Origin: Anticarsia gemmatalis
Lineage: Eukaryota; Arthropoda; Insecta; Lepidoptera; Erebidae
Direction: 5' to 3'
Length of the DNA stretch: 64,000 nucleotides
NCBI RefSeq assembly: GCF_050436995.1
Contig: NC_134753.1
Location: 1,240,001-1,304,000 of the forward strand
The translations under genes were made by a program, and so were the position numbers. A model generated the notes under the pieces. The model was given only the letters and a program-made list of their open reading frames with translations, ran no database searches and was not told the DNA's origin. Below are positions 1-12,639 of this stretch, piece after piece. Each line of letters begins with the position of its first letter. The first letter of the stretch is position 1.

Positions 1-2864
1 ACAACATTTTTCAATTAAAGCTGCGATGTATTAAATGAAATATCAAAACTTATTGACTTCCACGAATCGAGGCAGGTGCAGCGGAAGTTTACAACTCGGC
101 TATCACAGAGAAATTACTACCAAAATAACACAAACGAATTACAACCTTATCACTTATACAATAAGGTTTTAATTGGTATTTATCGTAAACGTTGCTTCAT
201 TTGAACTGCGGCGCGTAAGATAGTCGGCATGCCAAGATTGTATGCCAAATTGGACCGGTTCAATTCTAGTTCGTAATATATTTTACTCTATGATACCAAT
301 TTACTTTAAATAATGTAGTAAAGGGCTAAGGATGGCAAATAAATATTTTTAACAACCATTTGACATGATAGCGCTAACTCCCGCAAATAATGTAATAGGT
401 AATGATGTAATGCGAAAGTTTAAATGATACAAATATTGTTATTGTTTAAAAACCCTTGCGTTTTTAAGTAGGTCCTATTAATAGCAAATTAGGGCCTCCC
501 TATTTATTTGCGATCAAAATATACTAACATTATTTAAAATAATACCACTAAAATGATCAATCAACCTATTAGTACTCATTTAAAAAGTACACAAGTAATT
601 GTTTGATCTGCTTAATCTTAGAAAGCCTGAAAATACCATACGCTTTGAAAAACTTTTTTGTATGATAACAACATTTTAGAGGAAGGCTAGACTTAGACTT
701 GACCATTTAACATCACGTTAAACTAGCAGGAGTAGTGAAGAGCAGAGAGCACAACTAGTACCTATCATACTAATGGTAAAAACGCGAAAATCTGTATGCA
801 TGTTTATAAGTCTTCCACACAAAAATACTCAATGGATTTTGTAATATTTATTACCTCGAGAAATCTTCTCACGAACGGACAGACTTATGGCCAAAAGTTT
901 ATCTCAATTACTATTCCCAAAAAAACATTATGTCCATTTAAATACAAGATAGCACTGAAGATCAAAGTTGTATATTTTTGCTTTGAACTCTATCGATTGA
1001 GTCATAAAGCATTCGTTGAAAAGAAACAGATTCGGCTATTAATACGGCGGCTATTTCGGGCAGGGGGTTCGATGCCGCGTCTTGCATTCTTGTACACTGA
1101 GTCGAATTAAACCGATTTGTACTTATGTGGAAGTGATTTCATTTTGAATAATTATTATTGCTAAGTAACTTACTACTATGTTATTTAAAATAAGTAACTA
1201 TTCTGTATGTGGTTATAATAATTAATCCGCCGGTAGGTCTTCGACAAGGCTTGACGAGTGGTATCTTATTTCACAACATTCGGTATGTCTACCTACTCTT
1301 TTAACGTGTACTTCCAAGCATATAAAAGCCGTAAGGGATGTAAAGGATAGTCCTTACATTTATAGCCTTAGCCCGTATTGGTTGTCTTATTGCTAAGCAA
1401 AGATTTTATCTCTGGTAAGATCTACCAAGAACTGGGAAATTTTTTAAGTCATGAAAGGCGTCCGTTTTAGTCTATCTTCTGTGTCTACGTTGACCGTTCA
1501 AATTGGTGGTAACACCAGCCCACCTTTCCGAAATTATACGACATAAACATACAAATTAGCTAAAACGTAAGATACTTAGCGTAGTTATGTAAAGAACGCG
1601 CATTTCACACAGAAACAAGATTCCGTTAATTAATTAACTCCTGAATTAATCAGTAACACCGCAAATGGTAGCGCAATAACTAATTAGTGCAACTATTCCA
1701 ATTACTAACTATTTGAAATAGTTATGTTATAACTACATTAGGTCGACAAGGGTTATGTATGGGTTATAAGACCGAGTTTAAAGGTAGGATAGTTCTGAAG
1801 AGTGTTGACTGACGATAGCAGGAATATGGCAATAAGGACTAATTTATTCCAACTAATATTTGTACCGGGTTGCATAGTAGGTATTATACCACGAACATGT
1901 ACAGTACTTAATATTGAGCGAATTTCAGGTTGCGTTATCAAAGGTATAATATTTTTTATGTGTAGGGTCAGTAGAAGCTTAAGTTCAAGTTTGTGGGGTC
2001 GCTACCATTGACCCCCGGCCAAGACCCCTTTTTACAAAATGGCGGCTAACGCCAGCTAAGGCCTAACACATATGGCCTATAGTGGATTAAATCAAATCTA
2101 TACTAATATTATAAAGCTGAAGAGTTTGTTTGTTTGTTTGTTTGAACGCGCTAATCTCAAGAACTACTGGTCCGCAAGCGAAGTTGCGCGGGTCAGCTAG
2201 TTACCTATAATTCTACAGGAATACGAGTGCGAAAATGCACTAGCATAATAATTATGTGTAAATTTAAACACCGGTGCATGGCTAGTAAATTGTAAACGCC
2301 TGTATAAAATACACGAACAAGTATTAAGTGGGTCAAACCATGTGAAATGTCAGTAATGTGACCATTACACGAAGCTATTTATTGCTCTATTGAACTCTCC
2401 ATATACAGGAGTAGCTAATTGTATATTTTATACTGAAATAACTCTGTATTGGGACAGGAAAATATACTGTTGAAGTTTACTATGTTGCTTACTTATTTAA
2501 TTGATGCATTTTTTGTATAATTATAGTTGTTTTTATATATAAAATTAAGTAATAAATAATCGGAAAATCATTGAGGATCATGAGTACCTTTTTTTCTGGA
2601 CTTCTCTCAAATGACAACGAATTTTTCAGCAATAGCGTGATTTCGTACATGCGGAAGCTATTGAGAGACATATTGATCAGCGCCCTTTAAAATGTGAAAT
2701 ACTCTTTATGAAGACGTTACAATAACAACGAAATCGGAAAGGGTTCTAATAGTAGTTTAAAAGATACAACATTGTTACATACGAATGGACAGTAACAGAA
2801 TTTTTGTTCCTAGAGCTTCAGAAAAAACATTATACATGTTAATAAATCTTTGTTATCTTTCCAG
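1..2864. other. Non-coding flank or first intron of the growth-factor gene
   Basis: I see no convincing coding exon here. The stretch is AT-rich. It ends at a splice acceptor (polypyrimidine run then CCAG at 2861-2864) that opens the first recognised exon of the PDGF/VEGF-like gene, so part of it must be intron. Two repeat remnants are visible: a degenerate tRNA-like SINE head on the minus strand near 60-115, and an internally deleted lepidopteran repeat at 2097-2205. The signal-peptide exon expected for a secreted growth factor was not recognised. Confidence 0.5.
2097..2205 (+). repeat. Short internally deleted copy of a lepidopteran dispersed repeat
   Basis: It opens with ACTAATATTATAAAG followed by four TTTG repeats and closes with GCGCGGGTCAGCTAGT. 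The same two ends flank a longer minus-strand copy at 63332-63570 and a copy at 12090-12535, so this one has lost its middle. The family is common in moth introns and has been linked to microsatellites. I do not assign it firmly to RTE or Helitron origin. Confidence 0.7.
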
Positions 2865-5567
2865 GATTCAGAATCAGACTACCCAATGGACGACTGGGAC
2901 AGCGATGACCAGTCCGAGAGCGGTATCCTCTCCGACTCCACTGCCAAACCCTCGATCCTCGCAATGACACCATCAGCCCTGAATAGGGTGGAACCGGTCA
3001 GCACTGCCGTGCTAGCAGCAGCATCCATCGCCGCTACTAACGCCAGGCCGAGGATTATTGTTGATCGTTAGTATTACCTTATTCCTTTTATTAGTAAAGG
3101 GTATAGGTGTTGATGAATATATTCTTGTTTGGAATTTTAAATCTTACATTTTAAATCGTGTAAGATTCAATTGGGGTACCGTTTAAGATGCTTTTGGAGG
3201 AGATGGAGATAAGATGCGCCCATGCGATTACTAGCATCGTGTTTCAGATTACTAGTAAGCCCACCAGTTAAGCTCACAGCATTGTTAGAAGTAGATTAAA
3301 TTAAGCATTCAACAAGTGAGATTCCAATTTACAATTAGAATTCAAGCCTGAGACCTCAGAGGCAAGGTCTTCCTTTCAAGATGCAAGGGTGTGTTAACTA
3401 TGAGTTCACAACATTGGTAAAATGCAGATTGAAAAGTGGAGAACAATGTTGAATTGGATAAGGTGACTTTTGAAAGACAATGTATAACCGATTTTTTTAT
3501 TATTTCCAGCAAATATGACTGCGCAAGAACGTCATCAGCTCCACAGCGCTGTGTTGATGAGCACGGGAGCGCTGGTCCGTGCCGGCAAGTGTCTGGTGCC
3601 GCAAGCACGATGGCTGACCGTCAGACAGCTAGCTCCAGCCGCTGACACTGTGTAAGTAATGCAATTCCAGCTGTTTAACACACAAGGCCAATTTTAAGAT
3701 TTCTTCCACTTTGAACTTGCGTCGCAAGTTTTAAAGACGTATACACAAAATACAATCAAACCCCACACATCCATCTCTCTTTCTCTTCCATGCTATGAAT
3801 CACACAGCCACACTCACTCATGTCTTGACCTTGTCATGACCCGACACAACCATTTGATCGCAAAAATATTATAAAATACCTTACCCGTGCGTAGTCGAAA
3901 CAACGAGGTGACCACTATACCATGGACCTAATTATTTTGACAAGAAGTACTTCTTATTGTATGGTTAGTGGTCAACCTACATAGTGTCAAAGTTTTTCAA
4001 GCCGCTCGAAGGCCTTTGACGTGGCTTGAGGACTAATCACTTATAAGAAAATGCGGCTGTTACTCTAAAACTACCAACAAGATTTTTCTTCACATGACTA
4101 CCCGTTTTAAATACGTTTAATATAATACAATTTTCAGGTATACGCCGCCTTGTATCCAGTTGCATCGTTGTGCTCATGATACTGGCTGCTGCTTGAACGA
4201 GGGAGAGGTCTGTGCACCAGTCGAAGGCAAAGCCGTGGCCCTTCCTTTCTATGTAAGTTATTTTCTAATCCGTTGTCTTTTGTAAAGAATCGTGTTATAT
4301 TTAACATACTATTTAATGTTCCATTTTTACGAGTAAAGTTAAATAGTATAAACATTCGTCCGACATGCGCAAAAGGTCGAGGCATCATTTTAAAAAGTCC
4401 ACTACCAGCATGTTTGAAATTTTTTTCAAACATTTCTGGGAATGACGCGACTATCCATATTTGGTCGGCTTAAAGGACATGACTATCGAATTTGGCAAAA
4501 TTACCTTTACCCTTGAACACAAAATACTGGTTTCAATTTATTACAACAGCATTGTTTTATTTCAGTTACACAAAGCGGATGGATCAGCAAATTTAGTGAA
4601 GATGCAATTCTACAACCACACGCAATGCGCTTGCATCCCGAGAGAGATTCTGCAAAGTGCCATCACCTCCAGAATGGCAGTGGGTATGAGTATTGGCAAC
4701 CCAAGTGTGAGTGAGAGTCAGCAAGACGAGAGACCCTCGCGGCGGGAGATGGAACGACAGAACGATTGGAGGGCGCCTACTGAGGAACCGGCTTTGGAGA
4801 AAGATGAGACTACTGCTCCTCCACAACTGCGCAGGTAATATTTATCCTTTTTTTTTCTTTTTTAAGAAGACAACTCCCGCTCTAAGAATTGCTCTTGTGT
4901 CGCGGGGACTTTTACAAACATACAAACAACGAACACAAAGAACAACCAGACCCGAAACAATCATTTGTGGATCGCATAAATAATTGTTCCGTATGGGAAT
5001 CGAGCCCACGACCTTCCGACGCAGTGGCATCAGCCGCGGCGTGGTGACCTAAACCACTGCACCACAGAGGCAGTCCTAATTTACTAACCTTTGACGAATG
5101 ATTTCGCTTTCACTGCTGTCTCTGATAGTGTATATGCCTTAAGCTTTTACACGACTTCAAAAATGTTTACGTGATCTTCAAAATGTTATCATCTGTCTGA
5201 CATTACTTAAAAACATATTTTTTACAATCAAAACTATTGTATAATAAATTAAAGACTCACAGCAACATTTTATCTAATGCTATTTACCCCCGTTTGCAGG
5301 TGTACATGTCCAGGTTTGTTCCTGGCGAGTATGACTGACACAGTTCCATGCTCTTGCGTCTGCGACTGGCACGACTCAGGTCGCCGCAGAGACTGCCAGT
5401 CCTTAGCCAGAGGAAAAGAACATTTCGGTCTACGGGACCGCGTCTGCGTGGCTACAGGAGACTGCAACCCTCCTACATGTGAATATGGAGTTTATGACAA
5501 GGCTGTCGGCATGTGCCCCTTACGAAGGTACAGAAGAGTACGGTACCATGCTAGGGGAAGATACTGA
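2865..5567 (+). CDS. PDGF/VEGF-related growth factor (PVF-like), 3' five exons
   Basis: The exons are 2865-3066, 3510-3651, 4138-4252, 4566-4834 and 5300-5567. All use GT-AG sites and sum to 332 codons including TGA, with no frame break. The first exon is acidic (DSESDYPMDDWDSDD). The cystine-knot domain starts at GKCLVPQARW in the second exon. It carries the PDGF signature in its insect form, PPCIQLHRCAHDTGCC, where three extra residues sit between the Cys pairs. It ends with FYNHTQCACIPRE. The last exon is a Cys-rich tail (CTCPG, CSCVCDW, CNPPTCEYG) like the CXC-containing tails of insect PVFs. By family, the product is a secreted dimeric ligand of the PVR receptor tyrosine kinase, acting in haemocyte survival and migration and in epithelial guidance. 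The signal peptide lies upstream and is not seen. I cannot tell which PVF paralogue it is. Confidence 0.88.
3935..4030 (-). repeat. 3' tail of a 5S-derived SINE (SINE3-like)
   Basis: Read on the minus strand this matches the block at 14945-15045: a TTAAGCC/AAGCCACGTCAAA-type segment, GGCCTTTCG-type core, GGCTTGAA and CACTA, ending with an AAGAAG tail. It lies in the third intron of the growth-factor gene. The 5S-like head is missing. Confidence 0.6.
4864..5075 (-). repeat. tRNA-derived SINE, family A, full length
   Basis: On the minus strand the head has an A box (TGGTGCAGTGG, after GACTGCCTC) and a B box (GGCTCGATTCC). The tail ends CGCGACACAAGAGCAATTCT. These are RNA polymerase III internal promoter elements. 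Other copies lie at 19656-19865, 27573-27715 and 47696-47862, with fragments near 25922-25985 and 26655-26715. This copy lies in the fourth intron of the growth-factor gene. Confidence 0.85.
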
Positions 5568-7156
5568 GTAGACCTACAGTTAGGGATTAAGGTATATTGC
5601 AGTATGGGTATCAAGAGCTTTTTTGAAGATGAGTTTTGTAATTGAAGTGTTGTAAAAAATTGTTTTATCTTTCAAGCTAATATAATGGAACATGAAAACG
5701 TATACATATCGTGAAAACGAGGACCATTTCCGCAATTATTAGGTACGCAATGGTGACAAAATCCTTTTTACTTGTTTAGGTAAAATTACATCGATCGATG
5801 TATACATTTTAGAATTCACGGATGCCGACTTGTTTAAAATAAGTAAACTGATTAAAACTGGAACCTCCACCGCGATTTCTTTTATATAATGTTAAATGTA
5901 ACTCGCCCAAGACAAAGCGTAAATTATGAACATTTCGCCAACGACACTGTACAATGCATTAGATTTAAGTTGTAATTAAATAAGTGCCATACAGTTATTT
6001 GTACGTCAATTATATTATCATCAAAAACATAATTTCTTTTGACTTATCTCTGGTTATATTGTAACTCCGATCAAAATGTACTGTACCTTCCTAAGCACGG
6101 AGACGTATTAAACTACCACTAAGTGACCACCCATGCATAAGTAAAATAACTGCAACAGATATTGTTTAAGCCGAATCATTCATCGGTGAGCGCAAATGTC
6201 TATGATTATCTCATCCATTTTCTAGTTAGTTGCATGTCTATTTCCTAACGACCGAATGCAGAAACATAATTCAATTTTAAGTGATACTCAAAAGTATTTC
6301 TGCCGCTACTATACACTTCAAATTAACAAAAACAACATAATACTCTGCGCGTCTGCTGCATTGGAATCGGTGCGTAAGGACCCTAAGGATTTGTTGCTTC
6401 GTATAATTTTTTATGGTACTGCGTCCACTGCATCGGCATTTTGATTTTTGGCGCCATAGAAAACAATAAAGAATGACAGATCCTTACGGATCGTACGAGA
6501 AGTTACCGTTAAGAGTAGTTTGAAGATGAAGGACGTTTCTGCATTCGGCTGATTTTTCTTCCGAATGTTTTAAGAATGAGAGAAAAATACAAGTCTTAGC
6601 CTCGTTTACACCACTACCGTAGAATGGGGTAACTTTAGGACATTTTGGGGTCAATTTGATAATAGAAATAAGTAAATAGCTCGCACAAAAAGCTAACGAC
6701 GAGTTCAGTTGTCCGGTTCTTGGTACTAATTATCGCTTTGAAAAAAATTGAGCATTTTATATAGTGTAATTGACCTTAAACATGGCCACAGGCTTCCCTG
6801 CATTCAAAAGTAACCCTTCTACCAGTACTGAATAAGTATCGAATACCTTATCAGAGATAATTTCGACAGTTGTTTTCATACAATTGCAAGCTACTGTCAC
6901 TCGATCTATTTGATATGTTATCAGACACTTATTTATAAGCTGTAAACCCTTAAAGTCATGTTAGTATTCACATCAATCGCATAATGCATAATATTAGGTA
7001 TTATAATTATTGTAATTTTATAAACTGTATTGAGATTGACTATCCGTAAGTATTAAGTTGTAAATAAATGTGACTGTAAAGAAATGTTTTGTGTTTTATT
7101 ACACTCTTACATGTACAAATATCTATGATGTAAGTCAATATAATAATATATAATGT
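5568..7156. other. 3' untranslated and intergenic region after the growth factor
   Basis: No further coding exon is recognised. A good polyadenylation context lies at 7064-7069 (AATAAA followed by a TG-rich run), which would give a 3' UTR of about 1.5 kb if used. I found no closer canonical AATAAA in a convincing context, so the transcript end is uncertain. Confidence 0.4.
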
Positions 7157-7644
7157 ATATGTTACTGTAAAAGCCTGAACTGTGGCAAATCCTAAGATTT
7201 TCCGGTAAAACCTAAAATTTACCAACTCTCAATGGTAAAAGTCCGAACAAGCCGGAGTTTAAAAACTATGTTACGGTATATTAAAAAATCCTCCTTCGTA
7301 ACTATGTTTATAACTATTTCACGGTATAATTATATACTGTGACATAGTTATAAAGAAGGAGTTTTGGGCACAGCGACATGGGTAGGTTAGGTTAGAAGGC
7401 TAAGGTGGGAGCGAGCGAAGCGAAGCTCCCACCTTAGCCTTCGTGGTTATTTTTTTTAACCACCCAGCAGGAGGAGCCCCGCGAAGCGGGGCTCCGGCGA
7501 CATCTCGACATCATCAAGTGAATATAGGTAAAAGTTCGAAATAAAAGAATTGTTCGGACTTTTACCATTGCGAGTTGGTAAATCTTAGGTTATACCGGAA
7601 AATCTTAGGATTTACCACCGTTCGGGCTTTTACAGTAACATATA
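7157..7644. mobile_element. MITE with ~94-bp inverted termini and three internal hairpins
   Basis: The left end (7157-7250, ATATGTTACTGTAAAAGCC...) and right end (7550-7644) are near-perfect reverse complements. No transposase frame lies between them, so it is non-autonomous. The core holds three consecutive hairpins: a perfect 18-bp stem (7395-7412 with 7425-7442), a 7-bp stem (7443-7449 with 7457-7463) and a perfect 10-bp GC stem (7473-7482 with 7486-7495). A looser AT-rich hairpin lies near 7300-7360. The flanking TATA could be the target duplication. I cannot assign the superfamily. Confidence 0.85.
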
Positions 7645-8054
7645 TAAAAGTCTTGCGTAACTGACTGACCCACTGACTGATGAACTAGTACTGAGGGTAG
7701 AAAGTTGAAGTTTGCTATGAAGATACGTTATGAAGTCTAGAGGAGCACTAAAAGAGGGCTTTTTTGGAAAAAGCGCGTGAAATTTCGAACTTGCAACTAC
7801 TTGAAGTATCATCTTATACCACTCGGCATTTTTATTGTTTGAGCAAATTAAACAATAAAAATTCAACTTAAGTAAATAAGGTAAAATCTACTTTTCCTCA
7901 AAAATAATTAATTACAGACTTTATATGTAAAAACTGACAAATTGTCAATATAAATTTGTTTGTGCATACACGACGTTTGTTTACCACCGTGTGCAGTAAC
8001 TACATACGTACCTGAGGATGATGATGAATTAGTTATTACTTAATTACATTTTAG

Positions 8055-8160
8055 ACCGAGAGCCTGTCAACAAGCCCATTACTCACCACCGAGTACGTCA
8101 CCGATGTTCCACAGGGTCGGGCCAAGAACCGACCCCTGTGGAACACCGCAAGACATGTTG
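8055..8160 (-). pseudogene. Non-LTR retrotransposon reverse-transcriptase fragment
   Basis: The minus strand reads CGVPQGSVLGPTLWNIGD, the conserved finger/palm motif (PQGSVLGPTLWN) of R1/Jockey/CR1-type reverse transcriptases. A stop codon follows at once and only about 35 codons are recognisable. It is a dead fragment between the growth-factor gene and secreted gene A. Confidence 0.75.
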
Positions 8161-8410
8161 TTTGTGTATATAAGTATGTATTTAGAAGTATATAAGTATA
8201 CAAACTGTTCAAACTATTGCTCAGATTTAAAAAAATCGAAAATAAAAGATATTCCATCCTTTTTTTCTATCTTCAAGATAAACCAAAAGAAAAGTTATCA
8301 TCGTCCCTATTTATGTTTATAGTAGGATAAGGTAACAGTAATAATAATACAGCCTGTATCATTTTAGAAGTGCATTCTGCACATTTCGACTGTGCAATAT
8401 TTTTTCAGGT

Positions 8411-8476
8411 GGCATGACGTGTACGGAATATGTTGCTTAAAGTTTATTATTGTCAATAATCTATTGGTATAAATAT
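8411..8476 (+). promoter_or_regulatory. Promoter of secreted gene A: conserved upstream motif and TATA box
   Basis: TATAAATAT at 8468-8476 lies about 55 bases before the ATG. A block ending in GGTGGCATGACG (E-box CAGGTG overlapping GGCATGACG at 8411-8419) lies 57 bases upstream of the TATA box. Gene B has the same GGCATGACG 56 bases before its own TATA box. Confidence 0.6.
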
Positions 8477-8528
8477 CCCGTTGTATTATTGAGATACCAG
8501 TTATTCGGTTGCTCTACTTGTAATCACC

Positions 8529-9318
8529 ATGAAAACTGCTGTAATTCTTCTGGCTATATTTGTAAGTATACTGTCTTCGTTTTACTACTTAATATTTTAC
8601 ATTTATTAAAAATTATATCTGACTGTGTTAAAATAAGTTTAAACTGGCACCTCCGATGCAAGTGCTCGACGGTTCAAACTCGAACCCGGCCCCACTGATA
8701 AATCCTATGCTAAATTTGCCAATATTCCGACTTACCCTAGTGCGTAGCTTTCGAATTTTAGTATGATATTCAACGCACATAACAATGTTTAGGACACTGT
8801 ATACTTATAAACTCGGCGATAGCTAATCTATCTTAGTCCAATATAGAGCCAATAACATAATTTGTCACATGTCTAAGTGTCTGTAATTGACCTAAATTAA
8901 TAAATGATTTTAACATCCCCAGAGTGTTCAAAGCACGCCTAAAAATGTTTTTAAATTTCTATTTTATTTATTCCAGGCCGCCGTAACGTTGGCTGATGCC
9001 TTCGTTACAAACGCAAGAGCCCGCCGTGATACAGACTTGGAAAACACAGTGAATACAAACGAAAGCAGCTCCAGCACCAAAATCACTAAAACGGAGGAAG
9101 AGAGCTCAACTAATGAGCAATCTTCAAGCAATAGCGACGACGACAAGGACGACCACGACACTAACAGCTCTAACAATAACAGTAACACAAATAACAACTC
9201 AAATAACAACTCGAATAACAACTCAAATAACAATTCAAACAAAAACAAACGCAGGAAGCCACTATTTCCCATTTTTGATAAGCCACTCTTAGGCATTGAT
9301 GTAACCATTGATTGGTAA
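8529..9318 (+). CDS. Secreted Asn/Ser-rich low-complexity protein (gene A)
   Basis: There are two exons, 8529-8561 and 8977-9318, giving 124 residues. The ATG follows a TATA box by about 55 bases. The first exon encodes MKTAVILLAIF and the second completes a signal peptide (AAVTLADA, likely cleaved near residue 19). The mature part starts FVTNARARR. It then has a Ser/Thr/Glu/Asp-rich stretch, an Asn/Ser repeat of NNNS type (about residues 74-100) encoded by a 12-bp minisatellite, and a basic KNKRRK, ending with FDKPLLGIDVTIDW. No known enzymatic or structural domain is seen and I do not recognise the family. It is a paralogue of gene B by exon layout, signal peptide and promoter. AATAAA lies at 9332-9337, just after the stop. 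Function is unknown. Confidence 0.8.
9184..9240 (+). repeat. 12-bp coding minisatellite (NNNS repeats)
   Basis: An AATAACAACTC-type unit repeats about four times in frame within gene A and encodes Asn-Asn-Asn-Ser. Units differ mainly at silent positions. Copy number is likely to vary between individuals. Confidence 0.8.
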
Positions 9319-11014
9319 GATTTGATCATTTAATAAACCTACAAAGTTTCTGAAAATCCGACGCTAAAATAAAATACAACGATACACCCTTTTACTAAAC
9401 AGAAAAAAATCACGAGTATATTCTGAGGCTTTCGAGGAAATAGAAGATTATACGCCTTAATTTCGTCGTGAACAAAAGAAACTTTTTACTTTTATACCCG
9501 ATATATCATTCTACAATTATTAGTATTTGGATCTAATACTTTTAAAAGTAATTGCCTTTATTAACCCAAAGATCGTTATAATGAATGATATATTATGATT
9601 TAATAAATTTTCTTTGCAGTTTATATTTACTTTTATTTATTTACCCACGTGTTACATGAGCTACATACAAACTTACAGTACAGTTGTACAGCCGAAATGA
9701 ACTTAACTAGTAGGTGCTAGTAGATGCACCTTCTATGGACGCTTATCAGGTTTTTAAACAAGATAGAACTGTGTGCATGGTGAAAAATAATTTGGTATCT
9801 CTGGCACTCAAAATTTTATTATGTGTTAAACGTATCTACATAAAAATGAAAACCGTTTTCCTTGGTCACAGCATCACGCGTGAATGGCTGGGCCGATTTT
9901 GCTAATTCTTCTTGAATTGTATGTTTTATTATTAGGAGAAAGTTCTTACGGAAAAAAATATTAAGAAAATCTCTCAGAAATATTGAAAAATAGACATTTA
10001 ATTTTGCATATTTTAGGCGGTACGAAGTTCGCCGGGTCAGCTAGTTGAGTATAAAGAGTTAAATGAAATCATCAAAATTGGCGATAACTAGACGGTTGTC
10101 GATACTTGTAGAAAATTGCCGACTGGTTTACCGAAGAGGTTACTATTGCGCTTAGGCAGTGTGTATTTCATGTCCTGTCGACCCAAACACTGCACAGTAG
10201 GTCTACTGTATTTTTAAACCTGAAATTTCATTCATAATTTAGATTTTTGGTTACCATCGATACTAGATTGATTTTCTAGTGTTCCGAAAACTTTAGTATC
10301 GTTCGAACAGTTTTGAAATGATTAAAATCATATATATTAGGACACACCTGTCAAAGTTACGTTACGTTTTTTTAAAAGACCTACAGTAAATTTTTGAGTA
10401 ATAAAAAAGATTACTGATTCAATCCATCATTGTTTTACTGATGAGCAAAGAGCTTGCCCCGGAATGAGGAAGGTGTTAGACTAAGAATGTTCAGAGTCTA
10501 AGTAGAGCCAAGTGAGGATTGAAGACTTTACAATTTTGTTTTACACTGTTTAAAAAACTATCAGGCTTACAAGACATCATCACAATAGCTTGTTTTAACG
10601 TATTATTAAGTATTAAAGCATGGCAAGCACCTTAAGCCGAACTGTGGTTTTGTTCTACCACAAGAATCTTTGTCCACCTATTTCAGAAGCTCTCAGGCAA
10701 TGAAACAATTTACAAGTTTTCTTTGAAGACATATGTACATACGTACATAAAATCACACCTTTTTCCCATAGCAGGCGACAGATACCAGAGAACTTATAAA
10801 CTTTCCATTCTCATCCATACATCTCTATACAGATACACACAAACTGCTATTAGGGTTTGAAAAGTTAGTGGTTTGATGCTTTAGACCTCGTCCAGAAGAC
10901 GTGAATTTGACGCGGTTCTTTCACGCGAGCGATTGGTCCACAAGTAGCGTGAGCTTCGCGTGTATTTTGAACTCGCACGAAGTTTGTAGAAACGTGGTCA
11001 GGATGGATGGGGCC

Positions 11015-11084
11015 GTTAATATTGAAATGTCACGTTGCCACACCGTCGCCACGTGAGTTAGGCGACATTCATTTCAATATTAAC
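11015..11084. repeat. Short inverted repeat, MITE-like core
   Basis: GTTAATATTGAAATG at 11015-11029 is the exact reverse complement of 11070-11084. The flanks (about 10880-11170) are unusually rich in CG dinucleotides, for example CACGCGAGCGATTGG. This suggests the core of a MITE whose outer ends I could not define. Confidence 0.5.
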
Positions 11085-12089
11085 TGCTTGGATATGTAGC
11101 CAGCGACGCCGCAAAGGCGTCCTAGTGAGGCAGGGCTCTAACGGAGCGAATTTGCGTAAATCGATTCGCGGCTAATTCACCCCTTCTGGACAAGGAATTA
11201 GGTTTCGGACTTGCAAACACTTGTTTAGGAAGCGAATGCCAGTAGTTAGCTTCGTAATGCTAAAATATGAATCTCGTAATAATTAGGTTATTATGTTCTT
11301 AAATGATTGCCGTCATTTATAGGTTAGGCACTTTTATTTAAACACAATTTATAAAACACATGCGAAAATGCTTTGTAGCGAATTCGATACCAATTAGTAC
11401 GGGAATTGAACAAGCGTCTTATTTTGGGGTACATGATATATTTTTTTACCTTCGAATCGAAAACTTTTGTCACTTTGATAGAACTTCGAATCCCATAAGT
11501 CGTAAATCAATAGTACGAACTTTTAATGCGACATACGAATTGTGTAAAATTTGAAAGGTGGCTATCTACAAGTTGTTCGTGCTTAAACTACAGATGCTGC
11601 GTTATCGGGATATAAGTATCTCGGCACCAATCCTCCGTAAGTATAATTTTAAAATCAAATAATAAATATATTTGGATTACACACACTACACAGTCATCTG
11701 TTTTCAAAATAAGTTTGTAGTGTGGTAACCAGATAGATGATGGATATACCAATATACATCTAAGTACATAATTGTATAGATTCTGATCTATACATTTACA
11801 TCCAGATTTGGAACACTTACTTGTATCAAACAAATAATTGTCTTGGGTTGGATTCGAACGCACTACACGCAGCAGCAGTTCTATGATATTTTTTGACTGC
11901 GTGGATCACCCAGAAACGTAAATTGCAAAGTACTAGAGGCATCGTTATAACTTACTTGGATAGTCTAAACCTAAAAAACATTAAAGAAAGCTTCACAAAG
12001 AAAACTTAAAACTCAGAAGTCTTCAAACAATATTATCTTATTATGACTCGCTAACAACCTTTCTTTGCCTACTTTGGGCTATCCTAATC

Positions 12090-12535
12090 CATACTAATAT
12101 TATAAATGCGAAGGTAACTCTGTCTGTCTGTCTGTCTGTCTGTCTGCTACTCAATCACGCCTAAACTACTGAACCAATTTGCATGAAATTTGGCATGGAG
12201 ATATTTTGATACTCGAGAAAGGACATAGGCTACTTTTTACCCCCGGAAAATGACGCATTTCCCGGGAAAATTCAAGTGGCGAACGAAGTCGCGAATAATC
12301 AATATTATGATGACATTGAAATAACAAAATTCCGTTGTCATGGCAACTGTTTTAATGACGGATATGCCTTAGCGCAACTTCGTTACATATTTTTCGTGAA
12401 AAAAAACATATTTTGTATCATCACGCTACGACCAATACTAGCAGAGTAACAGTAAAAAGTGTTACAAAAACATGGAAAATTCTGACCCATTCTCCCTTAT
12501 GTGACGCAAGCGAAGTTGCGCGGGTCAGCTAGTAT
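12090..12535 (+). repeat. Composite lepidopteran dispersed repeat with GTCT microsatellite
   Basis: It begins ATACTAATATTATAAATGCG, has about five TCTG units, then AAACTACTGAACCAATTTG and GGCATGGAGATA. It closes with GCGCGGGTCAGCTAGT. The last part matches the ends at 2205 and (reversed) 63332, so two related copies may be fused here. Confidence 0.7.
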
Positions 12536-12639
12536 ATTATATAACTCAAAGGTGTATCGACATAGTATCTATATTGATAGATAGCACAGCCCAAACCACA
12601 TATTATATACATATCACGTCTACTATAGCCGAACGTGCA

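Noticed and set aside
4980..5075. tRNA gene on the minus strand
   Set aside because: A and B boxes are present, but no cloverleaf closes and the same block recurs with a long common tail at four other sites, so it is a SINE.
8964..9329. Minus-strand Leu-rich frame opposite gene A
   Set aside because: It is the antisense of the Asn/Ser minisatellite, with no own start context or splice signals.
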